64,000 nt of DNA, from NCBI GenBank assembly GCA_004352715.1, contig SCFE01000072.1, positions 893,652 through 957,651 of the forward strand. The letters run 5' to 3'. Shown in pieces: positions 22,951 to 35,166 of this stretch. The stretch is from Hofstenia miamia. Its lineage: Eukaryota; Xenacoelomorpha; Acoela. The notes under the pieces were generated by a model, which was given only the letters and a program-made list of their open reading frames with translations, was not told the DNA's origin and did not search any database. Numbering within the stretch: the first letter of the stretch is position 1; each line of letters opens with the position of its first letter. A program made the position numbers and the translations under genes.

Positions 22951-23845
22951 TTCATTTGAGTAAGTTAAAATTGAAGCCATTATTAAAAATGTTATAAGCG
23001 TCTTCCTATTGTGCTCTCTCTATAATTCTAACAAAATTAGTTAAAAACCTTAAGCGCTTAAAGATCTACAAGAGGGATATTTTTTGCGATTGTTTTTGCA
23101 GAACACAATAACTAAAGACCATTAATATAGGGTAGGCCTATATGCTACAACTTCATAATTTTTTGTCTCTAATTTCAGTTTTACATTAAATTTTAATTTT
23201 TGTGCCATGGGAATATTGGACCTTTGTATTTATTATATACCCTTAAAATGAACAGTTGTTATTTTCATTTATCAACAACAATATCATTGTATCAACCTTG
23301 ATATAATATTCATAAATATCATTTAAGGCTATTAATATTTTAATAGTGCCTTCTAATTCATTCAATAAATTCCAAAAAATTACAGAAATTCATAGAGTTA
23401 TTTCTAATCTGGAATTCTTAACAAGTTCATTACATTTAATAGGATGTGAATATTACAATCACATCTTACGCCATCTATCGACGTTTTTGTACAGGAATGC
23501 AATTAAAACTTTAATGTCCAAGCACAAATGCATTTACTTATAAAAACACATCCCACTAGAAAAATTGGTGGTATTTGGTAACGCTATGTGAATATCAATA
23601 TGTGTCATATCTGGCACATTGAGCATTTGTGGTTAGAATATATTAGAAAAGAAATGTGAAAGCAACATCTTATTATGTGTAAAATAACATGTTTGCAGCA
23701 AATTTAATTCACAATTGATTTAAAATTTTCATTGATGAAAATTCATTGAGAATTATACTTCTGAAAACACATTTCCATAAAATCAATATTACCAATTATT
23801 GGTATAGAAATACTCTTTCTACCAAGTTACATTTATAGTTGAGGT

Positions 23846-24191
23846 CAGGCATGGCTCGTTTAAATTTTGAGTAAGTTCGGCTCGTCTCGGCTCGCCACAT
23901 AAAATCTTTTAATGAGGCTCGTTTCAGCTCAATATTTTTTTAAATATTGTGCTCTCAATTTTTTCCATTGCTCTTCCTATTATTTAATAAACATTTCTAA
24001 AATAAGATTAAAAGTTTAGGAATATTGAATGAAAAAATAAGAAAAATCTGCATAGTCAATTTAACAAGCAGCACTATAAATTTGGATTGCTTAAAACGGC
24101 TCGTTTTGGGTTCGTTGTATATCCAATACTCTGCTCAAGCTCGGCTCAGCTCTGCTCGGCTAGTTAGAAGCTCGGCTCGTTGACAAGTCTA
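23846..24191. mobile_element. hAT-type MITE, GGCTC-repeat family, copy A
   Basis: The element runs from CAGGCATGGCTCG to TGACAAGTCTA and is flanked by an 8 bp duplication (GTTGAGGT at 23838-23845, GTTGAGAT at 24192-24199), the size hAT transposases make. Both ends carry repeated GGCTC/GCTCG pentamers. The right end read inversely (TAGACTTGTCAACGAGCC) matches the better-preserved copies at 45488 and 57134. No coding sequence. Confidence 0.8.
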
Positions 24192-24273
24192 GTTGAGATG
24201 ATATCTTCAATAGCAATATACTTCCCTACAACAGCCAATTCTGGAAAAACTGTATAAATAATGTTTTGCAGAC

Positions 24274-24452
24274 ACGTAGTTTGTGAGGAATGTGTAATAA
24301 ACGAAGATCAGATATATTGCACATATAAGGCAATATTTCATGGCAGGGTTACACTATTTAAAGCAAGTATTTTAAAAAAGAGGAAAAATTTTATTATAAA
24401 GTTTCCAGAGAAAATAAATAGATATTGCGCATTTACCTGTGATAACGTCTAA
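24274..24452 (+). CDS. Possible RING-finger-like exon
   Basis: An acceptor-like TTTTGCAG (AG at 24272-24273) is followed by a frame reading HVVCEECVINEDQIYC, then TYKAIFHGRVTLF, open to TAA at 24452. H-V-x-C-x-x-C followed after about ten residues by C resembles the second half of a C3HC4 RING, loosely like the RNF212/Zip3 type (GHVxCxxC then CxxCKA). The final Cys pair is not intact (YCTYKA) and no partner exon with the first Cys pair was found. It could be chance or a relic. Confidence 0.2.
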
Positions 24453-24469
24453 TAGGATATATATACCTA

Positions 24470-25590
24470 CAGTCGCGGCCACTGGATTAGCATCACTTCA
24501 GTATTAATATAATAAATTGTATACAAAACATCTTTATATATATATCGGGTGAGTACAAAAAATTGGAGAAAATTTACAAGTACTTTAAAGAAGGGACAAA
24601 AAGTATAAAGCCAATTTTTAATGTTTATTTGTGAATATAAGTATTCACTCTTTCAATAAAAGTCAATGAATATAAGCATATGGTCTATTTGTATAACAGT
24701 TTCTCAACTTCTTTCTTGTTGATGAACATAATTTCTGTACAGATTCACCTTTAAATTTTTTCATTCAACGTTTTATCCCCGTGCGAATTGCTTCACATCT
24801 GCAGCAATCCATCCATTTTATATACCAGTTGTGCAAACATGCCAAACATATTTTTAATAGATCGACATTGCAGGAGATGGGTTGCATTCATATTTTTGGA
24901 AGGGAATTATATCTGTTGTTCTTTAGTGTCATGCGGGAATAATGAGATGATGCTTTGTCAGTCAAAAAAATACATATTGATTATCAGGATGGTTTGTTTG
25001 CAGAAACGGCAGCATTCGCTTTCGTAAACATCTTTCAATGTACAATGCTTGATTTAATGCTAAGCCACTCGGAACAATGACTTTGGTTCGAATTTCCTTT
25101 TGGATTTTCCTCTATTTGCATTAAATGTGCTGAAAGGCCAAAATATTTCTCATCATCCACTACAATTGCTTTTCCAACTGAAAAATTGTAGATTTGTCTC
25201 ATCTGCATCTTTATCAATTGATGAGACTGGCTTTTGACAGCAAATAATTGTAGTTTGTCTTTTAAGTGTTTTTATAGCAAAAGATTGACTGCATTGCAGG
25301 TGAGCTTTCTTTTTCTTGACGACCACTTTGTGCTCTATCTTTGAGTCATTTGCTTCTTCATGATCGCATTTCAAGATTTCGTCATTATCTTCCCTATTCT
25401 TCCATTGCCAATTTTTCTTACTGTTGTTCCTCCCTCATCCACATTTTTTAGAATATTATATATTGTACTCCTTGCAATATTCTCATGCATGTGAAATGAT
25501 TCAAAAATAAACCTTTTCCATTGTTTTTTTGTTGATCATAAAATTGAACGATATAATCTCGGAAAAGTTGTTGCTTACTCATTTTAAGTA
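24470..25590 (-). mobile_element. Tc1-like transposon relic with one recognisable end
   Basis: The left end CAGTCGCGGCCACTGGATTA, preceded by TA, has the CAGT-x-x-x-GGCCA form of Tc1/Tc3 termini. The broken transposase on the minus strand fills the rest. The right terminus is not recognisable; the sequence there runs into (TA)n at 25630. Confidence 0.65.
24690..25582 (-). pseudogene. Tc1/mariner-superfamily transposase relic
   Basis: The minus-strand ATG at 25582 starts MSKQQLFRDYIVQFYDQQKN. Shifted frames then give ARSTIYNILKNVDEGGTTVR with KIGNGRIGKIMTKS (paired helix-turn-helix and linker), VVDDEKYFGLSAHLMQ (about 25150, first catalytic block), HYSRMTLKNNRY (about 24930), and a C-terminal stretch KKFKGESVQKLCSSTRKKLR (about 24720). 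The layout fits Tc1/mariner elements whose C-terminus has W-x-x-x-K and 'SVQKLM-x-x-x-R' helices. Several stops and frameshifts make it inactive. Confidence 0.7.
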
Positions 25591-25627
25591 TAGTCCAAAA
25601 TTTGCTTAAAAATAAAACCAATATGAT

Positions 25628-25745
25628 ATTATATATATATATATATAATTCAGTGATGTATTCTTAAATTTGTATTGTGTATGCTTGTTAATGATCTACC
25701 AGTGAGATTCATTAATACAGAATTATTCGCATCGAACTTTGTTCA

Positions 25746-25777
<32 letters not shown>
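25628..25777. repeat. Two (TA)n microsatellites
   Basis: TA runs at about 25630-25648 and 25749-25777 on either side of a short non-repetitive spacer. Confidence 0.9.
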
Positions 25778-25779
<2 letters not shown>

Positions 25780-26135
25780 AACATTATTTGTCATGGTAAT
25801 CTAAATTTGATAAAATATATAATTTTTGTGGAACGAAAATGGTACTTTTACTCTAAAGATCATAACTTATCATTCTGATTCAAAAATCCTCACCTGAGTC
25901 AACACTACTCTTTACAAATTTCTAAGCAATAGAATCAATTCTGCTGCATATTTTTAAGTAAATGCACATGTTTAGAGTTTTTATGTTGATCATGAATTCT
26001 CACAGAGCAAGAGCACAGATTAAAAAGCACCTTTATTGTAGACATAGACATATTTTGGAAATGAGCATCATTTTAGGGTATCATGATAACAAATTCCGAT
26101 TTAAGTTTTTTATTTTGACGGTTTTATATACTGAG

Positions 26136-26216
26136 GTCTTGACCGGAATTTTCGATTTTCCGGACAACTTTTCGTTGACTTTGTCCCAAGTAGTCCGGAT
26201 AATTAAAGATACACTG
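26136..26216 (-). mobile_element. pogo/Tigger-like transposon end
   Basis: The inverse of 26190-26216 begins CAGTGTATCTTTAATTATCC then GGAC, with GTCCGGA-type repeats inward to 26136. Pogo/Tigger-like elements commonly start CAGT followed by a TTATCCGGA-like stretch. TA follows at the outer edge. Only this end is visible. Confidence 0.45.
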
Positions 26217-26860
26217 TAGTTTTATGTTACGAAATGACTAACTTTAGTTGTCTCTGTGCAAATTTTAGCAGCTCTCATGAAGGTACTGTCTTCTTCATGA
26301 ATAAAGATCAATCTTTGATTTATCAGAGAAGATCACTCTTTTCCAATCTGAAACGAAAATACTTTTGAATATTCATGAGCCTTAATTTCGCCTTCCTTTT
26401 GATAACAAAAAACGCATAGATTACCAAAATATTTAATAAAGCATTTTTAAAAATTAACAAAAATAAATCAAAACCTAGTTTTCTAGACTTACTAGAAAAC
26501 TTCAGTACTAAGCCTTTTATTAGGAGTTTGTGATGTGTTTCATTGAAAAGTTGAAGCCGTAGCAGGTACATTTGCAAGCAATCCACTTGAACTTGAAGGA
26601 GCTCAGGGGCAACATTGATAATGATCAAGGGAAGTCAAAGTAGACAAAGCTTCAAAACTCAGAATGTTAATGTTTGTATAAAATTAAGCATGGATTGCCT
26701 AAGTTGTCTGTACTGTTGACTTTTAGAATTTGTTTTGGTCAATGGAGCTGTATAAATAATCAAAGTATTTCCCGCCAATGCCTTAGTAGATTATTATTAT
26801 TACTATTATTATTAAATTTCACAAAAAAACATTGAACTAAATATAAATCAAGTACCAATA

Positions 26861-27431
26861 ATGCAAAGTGAATCAATACATTATTTAGGTGTTGAGATTG
26901 ACAATGATTTAAATTTCGAACAATTTTTAATAACTAAAATTAAAAAATGGCTTCTGGAGTTAGGTATCTTTACCATCTGTGAAACGTCTCAAATATATAT
27001 ATCACAAACAACTAATAAATTCTTTTTGTTTATCTCATTTTCAATATTGCTCGTTTCTCTTTACAAACATGAATTCAAAATATCGCATACTTCTGTCTAG
27101 AACTTTCAATTGGTCTCTTAAAACACTTAACTTTGCGCAAACACATGACAGTTCATCCATCTATCGAATTCAACATAAAATATTAGCTCCTTATTACAGA
27201 ATTCAAATGCATATGGTATCAATATTATTTAAGTGTAAATCTGGTACACCTTTTCTTTCATTTTTAAAACAATATATTAAATTAAATGAACGTTCTCAAA
27301 AATTTTTATGCTTAGATAAACATTCAAACAGTTTTCACCACCTGGCAAATAAAATTTGGAATAACTTAGACCATGAAATAAAACATCGCAGCTTTTTCCA
27401 TCATACTAAAATGGATAGAGTACAAGATTGA
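26861..27431 (+). pseudogene. LINE reverse transcriptase thumb/C-terminal relic
   Basis: SIHYLGVEIDNDLNFEQF (block after the YxDD motif: YLGV-x-x-D-x-x-L) is followed in a shifted frame by KRLKYIYHKQLINSFCLSHF with QYCSFLF, and a tail with HLANKIWNNLDHEIKHR and SFFHHTKMD ending at TGA 27431. These match the region after the catalytic core of CR1/Jockey-like LINEs. The piece is 5'-truncated; an ATT-rich tract lies at 26788-26812. Its final 245 bp are included in the duplication that follows. Confidence 0.65.
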
Positions 27432-28966
27432 CGTACTGTATATGGGATAGTTTTTACAAAAGTTGACTGAAATTTCAGTAAAATATGGTTTCGACTCAGA
27501 CTGTCAATCATTCAAACTTCTAACTAGGTGAGTTGAGTCGAGCCGAGCTTGAGCACTTTATTGAATATACAATAAGCCCAAAACGAGCCTTTATTAAGCC
27601 AAGCCATTTTAAAGTTCTGCTTGTTTATTTGATTATGCAGATTTTGATGCTTATGGAAATCCTTTAATGTTGTTTTGGCTAGAAAATAATAAATAATTTT
27701 CGTATTTTTTATTGAAATATTCAATCCGGTTGTTAATATGTATTGTTAAATATCTCCTATACTTACTTTTGCCTTTCTTATTACTAGAGCAAGTATAAGT
27801 TAATAAACTTCAAATGTAAATACCAAGCAATATCCTTAAGAATGAAGTTATTAGGCGAAATTAATGGCAACATTTCAGGTTAATGCAAAATTACAAATTT
27901 ATTAAAATTACCAACTAAAATATTAACATTAGAATGAATGTTTGTGCTTCATTAAATAAATTATCAGTAATAAATTTTGTAAACAAAAAGTAACTGAAAC
28001 CTCTGGTAATCAACATTCAATGCAGTTAGTATCCCACAAGACAAAGATAAATCAGACTGTGAAGCAACTGTTGTCNGCTCCTTATTACAGAATTCAAATG
28101 CATATGGTATCAATATTATTTAAGTGTAAATCTGGTACACCTTTTCTTTCATTTTTAAAACAATATATTAAATTAAATGAACGTTCTCAAAAATTTTTAT
28201 GCTTAGATAAACATTCAAATAGTTTTCACCACCTGGCAAATAAAATTTGGAATAACTTAGACCATGAAATAAAACATCGCAGCTTTTTCCATCATACTAA
28301 AATGGATAGAGTACAAGATTGACGTACTGTATATGGGATAGTTTTTACAAAAGTTGACTGAAATTTCAGTAAAATATGGTTTCGACTCAGACTGTCAATC
28401 ATTCAAACTTCTAACTAGGTGAGTTGAGTCGAGCCGAGCTTGAGCACTTTATTGAATATACAATAAGCCCAAAACGAGCCTTTATTAAGCCAAGCCATTT
28501 TAAAGTTCTGCTTGTTTATTTGATTATGCAGATTTTGATGCTTATGGAAATCCTTTAATGTTGTTTTGGCTAGAAAATAATAAATAATTTTCGTATTTTT
28601 TATTGAAATATTCAATCCGGTTGTTAATATGTATTGTTAAATATCTCCTATACTTACTTTTGCCTTTCTTATTACTAGAGCAAGTATAAGTTAATAAACT
28701 TCAAATGTAAATACCAAGCAATATCCTTAAGAATGAAGTTATTAGGCGAAATTAATGGCAACATTTCAGGTTAATGCAAAATTACAAATTTATTAAAATT
28801 ACCAACTAAAATATTAACATTAGAATGAATGTTTGTGCTTCATTAAATAAATTATCAGTAATAAATTTTGTAAACAAAAAGTAACTGAAACCTCTGGTAA
28901 TCAACATTCAATGCAGTTAGTATCCCACAAGACAAAGATAAATCAGACTGTGAAGCAACTGTTGTC
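27186..28966. repeat. 890 bp direct duplication joined by a single N
   Basis: 27186-28075 and 28077-28966 are essentially identical (I noticed one C/T difference near 27329/28220), with a single N at 28076. The copies begin and end exactly at the N. This suggests two allelic or overlapping contigs abutted rather than a biological tandem duplication. Confidence 0.85.
27520..27830 (-). mobile_element. hAT-type MITE, GGCTC-repeat family, copy B (diverged)
   Basis: GTCGAGCCGAGCTTGAGCAC and AAGCCCAAAACGAGCC match the inverse of copy A at 24100-24180, followed by GTTCTGCTTGTTTATTTGA as in copy A. The ends are diverged and no target duplication is evident. It recurs at 28411-28721 through the duplication at this locus. 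Confidence 0.55.
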
Positions 28967-30355
28967 TACAGCTCTTCAGTGATTTCAATTTCAATATCAT
29001 GAACTTGAAAATAAAGATTCTGTTTAGATTCAAACAATTGCCAACGAGTATCTCAATGAATTTCACGCAGTTTTAGGTAACCAAATACATGAAAACGGAG
29101 TAAATAACAAATTCATTATGTTGAAAACCATTGTCAAAATAGAATATGCATTCAGGAAAGGAGATCATCGGCTACAACGCTTGGACAGCAACATTTTGTA
29201 TTCAGAAAAGGATTTGGCCGAAGAAGTTACTAAATGAAATATCGTTGTATAAAGTTTATAATCTCAACTGAATCATTAAGCTGTTAAGAGCTTATTTAAG
29301 GCAATGGGTGATGTGCCACATTGGACTAGAGTTCAATTCTCTGGAAAGTGTCAGAATTTTTGAATAACTTCTGTGGCCTTGCCATAATAAGTTAGATAAA
29401 TGCAGCAAAACGTTGACAATATCATGCAAAATTTCTCACAAAATTGAATTGCTTGTTAATGTATAACTAATAATCTTTTTCCTTTTATTCAGAATGCTGT
29501 TGTGAGAATTCAAAATTGTAGAAGAGGAAATGTAATCCAGAAACCCATTCTGGCATCAGTATCACACTTATATATCTTAATATCATAAAAATCTAAATAT
29601 TGATAAAAATCTATTGTTATTGGATTTGTAAGGTGGAAAAAGAAGAAGGTCTTGTGTTCACAAAGAGTTGTGATAATCATTTTGATACTTGACCATCAAA
29701 TCTGAGATATTACATAAAGATATTTCTATTTTTAGTAAGAAAGTGGAAACATTAAACACTACTGCTTTTTAAAGATTTGAAATTAATAGAAACACATTAT
29801 TTTGTGGATATTAAAAAAAACTAGTTTACATTAGAATGTCAAGTTTTTAAGACTTCATATGTTGGAGCATTCATATTGAGATCTAACTAAATGCCAGACT
29901 CACGCATTATTTTTATTCTATTTTTACTGAAGTGAAATCAAATTGAAACCTTAATTAATCGAAACTTCAAAGGTGTAATTGGGACGCTAATGCATTTATA
30001 ACGTAGGTGATGGTAGTGAAATTGCCTTCATCTGGTATTGGGTACTAGATGTAACTTTTAAAAAGTACGTAACATAAAGCCTAGTAAATTAAAATTTATT
30101 TTCTCTAAGGATATAAAAATTTGCAAAAAAATCAAAATATACAAAACACGTGATAGAGGAGAATCTCATTCTTTTTCGCTCTAAATTCGCACGGCATGCC
30201 CTAATGGATTAGAGATATCTTTGCACGGACTTTTTTTGCTCACCTCTCCCCCCCCCCCGGCCTAACATTATTTCCATATAACAAGGAATGCTTGCATTGG
30301 AAACAGAAAACAGAATTGGTCAATGAAATAATCAAAATTAAGGTTTTAGTGTTAA
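28967..30355. other. No recognisable gene
   Basis: AT-rich sequence with stops in all frames. A run of C at about 30248-30257 next to CTCACCTCT may be the edge of an old hAT-like element, but no partner end was found. Confidence 0.5.
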
Positions 30356-30359
30356 GGAA

Positions 30360-30890
30360 CATGGATTTGTGACTTTGATTTAGAGCTTAGGTCTATAAAA
30401 ATATTATTTATTTAGGTTTTTAGGTTTAGAAAACATGAATTTCGGTATAGGGTTTTCGATTACAAAAAAAGGCTTAGATTAGAAATTTAGGCTTTAGTTT
30501 AGGAAACATGAATTTTAGACTTTGGTTTAATGCTTATATCTATAAATAATCTGACTTTGGTTTAGGGCTTTGGTCTATAAAAAATAAGAATTTAGATTTA
30601 GGTTAGGATTTTAGGTTTTATGTTTAGGAAACATGGACTTCAGACTTTGGTTTAGGGCTTAGGTATATAAATAATAGGAATATAGGTTTTGCTGACTTTG
30701 GTTTAGGACTTTGTTCTATAAAAAATAAGAATTTAGATTTAGGTTAGGATTTTAGGTTTTATGTTTAGGAAACATGGATTTCAGACTTTGGTTTAGGGCT
30801 TAGGTATATAAATAATAGGAATATAGGTTTTGCTGACTTTGGCTTAGGGCTTTGGTCTTTAAAAAATAAGAATTTAGGTTAGGGTTATGG
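30360..30890 (+). repeat. Tandem repeat of about 141 bp rich in TTTAGG/TTAGG
   Basis: TTTAGGAAACATGG recurs at 30623 and 30764 (period 141 bp), with older, more diverged units to the left (GTTTAGAAAACATG near 30425 and GTTTAGGAAACATG near 30498). Each unit contains several TTTAGG, TTAGG and TTTAGGG words. About four units. No coding frame. The flanks at 30874 and 30990 also hold GGTTAGGGTTATG. Confidence 0.75.
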
Positions 30891-31399
30891 CTAAAATTAG
30901 TTAAAAATAGATTTTGAAAAGTGAAAAATAATCTGGTGGAATGAAGAAGTGTCTGTTAAATCCGGAAAATTGAAAAACTGACTGGGATTGGGGTTAGGGT
31001 TATGCCTAAATATATTTTTTTTCAATGCAAACATTCCATGTTCAATGAAAATAATGTTCCTGCAGGGGGGAGAATATTTAAATCTTTTCAAAAATTCAAA
31101 ATATATAAAGAAAAATTGTTAGTCTTTCGAGCAACTTCAGCCCAGCAATACGCTTTAGTAGAAATGTTAGAAATTGCATTAAAGCACGTTCCACAATAGA
31201 CATGCCCATTAGTGTGCTCCAATTTGCAAAAATTTACAAGTAATATATCATAGGATTCTACTTTGTTCCAAACAGCATTAAAAAATATATCAGAACTGTT
31301 CCGCTAAAACTGTGAGAGTTCAGCCATTTTTTTCAAAATTGAGGCTGAAATGTTAAGTTTTTGTGATTTTTATACAACATATATGCCAATATGATTAAT

Positions 31400-31680
31400 A
31401 AATTTATAGTTTGTTTGGGGTGATGAATACAATTATGCCCTTAATATTTAACTCCTATGCGCGAAAAAAATTACTTTTTCAAGTAAGATACATGCCAAAA
31501 TTGTCATGTAATTCGACTATGTATTGCTTTTGTGAGGTGCTCAACATAAATGTAAACTTTTTATACATTTTAAAAGAAGAGAATTGTAAAAAAAATATAG
31601 GTTTATCCAGAGGATTTCCTAGAATTCCCTATAGAATGCAGAAAATAACTTTGAAAATGACATATTTCAAATAATTATCA
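31400..31680 (+). other. Short open frame of unknown nature
   Basis: An 87-codon frame at 31411-31674 without recognisable motifs or splice signals. Nothing else noted between 31010 and 31720. Confidence 0.15.
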
Positions 31681-31729
31681 AAAAATTTTCACGCGCAAAT
31701 ATATGCTGTTAAAAATTCAGGGATTAGAA

Positions 31730-32882
31730 CTTGGATTCGGTAATGCAAATTAAGCAGGGCCTTATTTGAAAAGTCAGAGAATAACTCTCTGTGGAACTCT
31801 ACAACTTGGACAAGAAAGTGTCATTGATATTCATCAGTACAATGTACAAAAAAATCTTGCATCATTTTTATGCACCCTCAGCAAGGTCATTCACAATATG
31901 CGCTTTGAAAACTGATTTTCTCAATTTCTGGTAATCAGCAAATCCTTACCAGATACTAAGAGGAAACTGTAAGCCACTGTTGAACATTGGTCAGATCCAG
32001 AAGATTAATCAGTAACCAGGAATGTGCATTTATCAAATCTTTCTCTACAGATAATTGTTCTCCATTTATTTCAATCTTGGGAAATTTTAACTTACCGGTT
32101 TAATTGTAATGTCCCTTTGAATATCAGACAGACTTTTCCCAGTTCTTCTCTGATGTCTATAGACAATCCTTCATCACATAGAGCAAAGTGTGCTAACTGT
32201 CGTGTTAGATACCAAAGATTGCGCAAACATTACTTGAGGCATGCATTTGCTAGTTTAGGTTGAAAATCTGCATACTTTTATGTTCGATTTTTGAAGTCCA
32301 CATCATTTCTGGCAGCTGAAGCAATTCGTGATGACTTCAAAATGCATTCCCAAAAAAAGAGTCCAAAAACAGACATAATTTGTACACCTCCTGGCTTCTT
32401 CACTACTCATTTTAAATTGCTTTCTTAATATCTCAAGTTTCCTGAAATAAATGTTCTTATTCATCCATCTTGCATGGTGATCAGAACCAGGCAGTTTGAA
32501 TTTGAATTCATCAATTTTACCTCCACGCAAAACTAGAATAAGTTCAACTAGCTCTTGGTAAGCATCCTTTTGCAAATGTTTCTTTGTCAATATTTTCAAG
32601 GCCCCAGACCAGGACGTTCTCTGCCCATTCTTTATTAAAAGTACTTTCGTTTTGACAGTCAAATACACAGAGAATCTAATAATTTACAGAAATATTTAGC
32701 CATTCAGACCTCAGCCGCCTAATTAGGCTCACTCCTGGACCTCTATTGTTTCTAGTGACAGCTTCGGTTGCATGTTTTATGTGTAGCTCATATATATGGT
32801 GCGCCATTAGATATTTTTTTTTCTGAAGCACCAAGTAACTTTCTAAGTTTAATTTCCTCATCGACACCTCAATCAAAATCAA
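31730..32882 (-). pseudogene. Relic of a multicopy invertebrate ORF family, function unknown
   Basis: Minus-strand frames (32882-32676, 32668-32303 and shorter ones to 31740) make one broken protein. Recognisable pieces are ELVLVLRGGKIDEFKFKLPG-like text at 32560-32490 (seen as LVLRGGKIDEFKFKLPGSDH), then HARWMNKNIYFRKLEI, and near the end VFKAHIVNDLAEG (about 31905) with IKMMQDFF and HFLVQVVEFHRELFSDF (about 31800). I recall a widespread uncharacterised protein with PGADHHARWMxKAIY and VVNDxAERGIKLxxDF blocks in many invertebrate genomes at high copy number, probably carried by a transposon. That memory is the only basis for the family call. Confidence 0.5.
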
Positions 32883-32891
32883 AATTTATGC

Positions 32892-32892
<1 letters not shown>

Positions 32893-32926
<34 letters not shown>
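32893..32926. repeat. (TA)n microsatellite
   Basis: Pure TA run directly right of the multicopy ORF relic. Confidence 0.9.
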
Positions 32927-32929
32927 CAT

Positions 32930-34810
32930 TTTATTCGACACACCCTTTTATGCCTTTAGAATTGTAATATCCTAAGGAATAACTCCAAGATCTGGTATTT
33001 TGAACGCTCACCTAATTTCTTTGGCACAGGTTTCTTTAACCACCTTACTTCGTTTGTGTGAGGTAGTTACAGATATATTTGTTTCCTATGTATTCAGCCC
33101 AGATACATGTATAAGACTTGCAGCATGCATAGATCTTTGCCTGTAGCTCAAACCAAGTCTGTTAGCTGTCAGGCCTGTTGTAAATATCAGGTCTTTCCTC
33201 ATTTTTTTCTTCTCAACGTAGGATAGCTGAACTAAGAGAAATCTAATATAAATCAAAATCTCTAATTAATGAAAAACTCTCTAATACGCAATTGCATAGA
33301 GAACTTAAATATATCTTTAACATTGAATAAAACAATTTCAATCTTTCCAAGATGATATAAACAGCTAATGATTTTATCAGAACTCACTGAATAATTACCC
33401 TTTAAGTGCATCAACTGTTAACTGTCAAATGACAAACAGTCAAAGAAAGTAGTCAAAACCGCAATATAACTAAGCAAAAATAGCAAAGCATGTATTAAAT
33501 CGCCTTAGAATTCCAAGAAAATCTACCATAATAATTTGTAATGTTCGCAATCTAGAACATGCATCTTACCCGGAAAAGCGAAATCGATTTCCAAAACCCC
33601 TATAAACAAAGATATTTGTAAGCCATAATAGCATGCATGTCGGATACAAAGCACAAAAATTTGGTATTTCACCTACCATTTTGAAAAAAACTGACTGTAC
33701 TCCCACAGCTTTGGTGGGAAAATTCTGAAATATTTTCTGATACAGTTTGAACCAATGTAGAAACCTGAGGCTATAATACTTAACGGAATTATAAAACCTT
33801 TTTTAATAGGCTTGGAAAAAACTATTTGTAAATATGGAAAAAATATATATAATGCATCATCTAGTGGGTTTACTCCTTGAATTTTACAGCTTCTTATCAT
33901 TGTAAAAATATTTTTGTTCTTAGTTTTACCAAATGAAGACGAAATTTCAGGTAATAAACAAAAATTTTAAACTTTTAAAATTCTAAAATTTATGTAAAAA
34001 TATTCCGGTATTACAATATCACTTAACATAGTAATGCTGAAGTTGCACTACTTTTCAGCAATTGTAGACATGGAACTGATTTTTATATCTAATCCTGTTT
34101 TACCATGTAAATAAATTCAATTTTGTACAAAATCCACGAACTGCCAATTTAATATAGCCTGTTCCATCCTACATGCACGTACACACAAATTTTTGATGAC
34201 ATTTATTGAAAAATAATGCGAAAATGTACGTATTATAAATGAAAATTTTGATGAAATGCGCTGTGTAAAAAAAAATTTTTAGTTTTAAAAAATTGGTGTT
34301 TTATAAAATTCAAGGTTAAAATGTATCCAAATATTGTCCACATGTTCTTATTTGCTTGCACAAAGCGTCCATTCTTGTTTATCGTGCCTTCAAATATTGA
34401 AAATATGGAAACGTTTTATTTATGCAATCAATTTTCATATTTGAACTACTATTATAAATTGCGCTTAGTTTGTAGTTAGCGTCACCTGTTATAGAAAAAA
34501 TTTATTGGATTTATTTGAGAAAAACGGAATTCCTAATTCAAAGAAAAATGTCTAAATTAAATATTGCGTCTTATTTTCCTAGATTAATTATGCTTCTGTA
34601 ACAACAATTTACAGTAATGCTTTGATTGGTTGTAAGGCGATTATCAATTTAGAACAACGCAAGAAGAAACCTTACGAGACATAGAACAAGCATCAAATTC
34701 TCCCTTAGCAGAAAGGTAATGTTTTCATTGAATTCCCGACTCTTTCCATTCACGAATCTTTTTTTAGACAACACTATTCTTTACTGTATATTAGTAAATA
34801 TGGTTATATA
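32930..34810. other. No recognisable gene
   Basis: AT-rich sequence; the 75-codon minus frame 33900-33673 has hydrophobic stretches but no family resemblance. No structured repeats seen. Confidence 0.5.
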
Positions 34811-34814
34811 TATA

Positions 34815-35086
34815 CTAATACGTCCCGATTCGTACAGGGGTTTTTTTGCAAAAAGTTCTCCATAGAGGGACGATGCCCATTTTCCCATAGTACAGAAAGG
34901 GACTTGGGGTTTTTGCCGAAAATTAAACTTTTTGCGATTACTCGCTAAAAAACTAATTGATCCTTAAAATATTTTGCATGAAGGTAGGGACTACTGAAAA
35001 ACTATGTCCTACAAAAAATCAGGAATTTATGTGGAAAAATCAGCTTATATGGTTATGTGGAAAGAATACATAGAGGGACGTATTAG
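34815..35086. mobile_element. MITE with 12 bp perfect TIRs inside TA-rich DNA
   Basis: CTAATACGTCCC at 34815-34826 is matched by its exact inverse at 35075-35086. TA repeats flank both ends, so a TA target duplication is likely but cannot be delimited. ATAGAGGGACG occurs at 34863 and again at the right end. There is no coding capacity; about 272 bp. Confidence 0.7.
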
Positions 35087-35100
35087 AATATATATAAATT

Positions 35101-35110
35101 TATATACATA

Positions 35111-35166
<56 letters not shown>

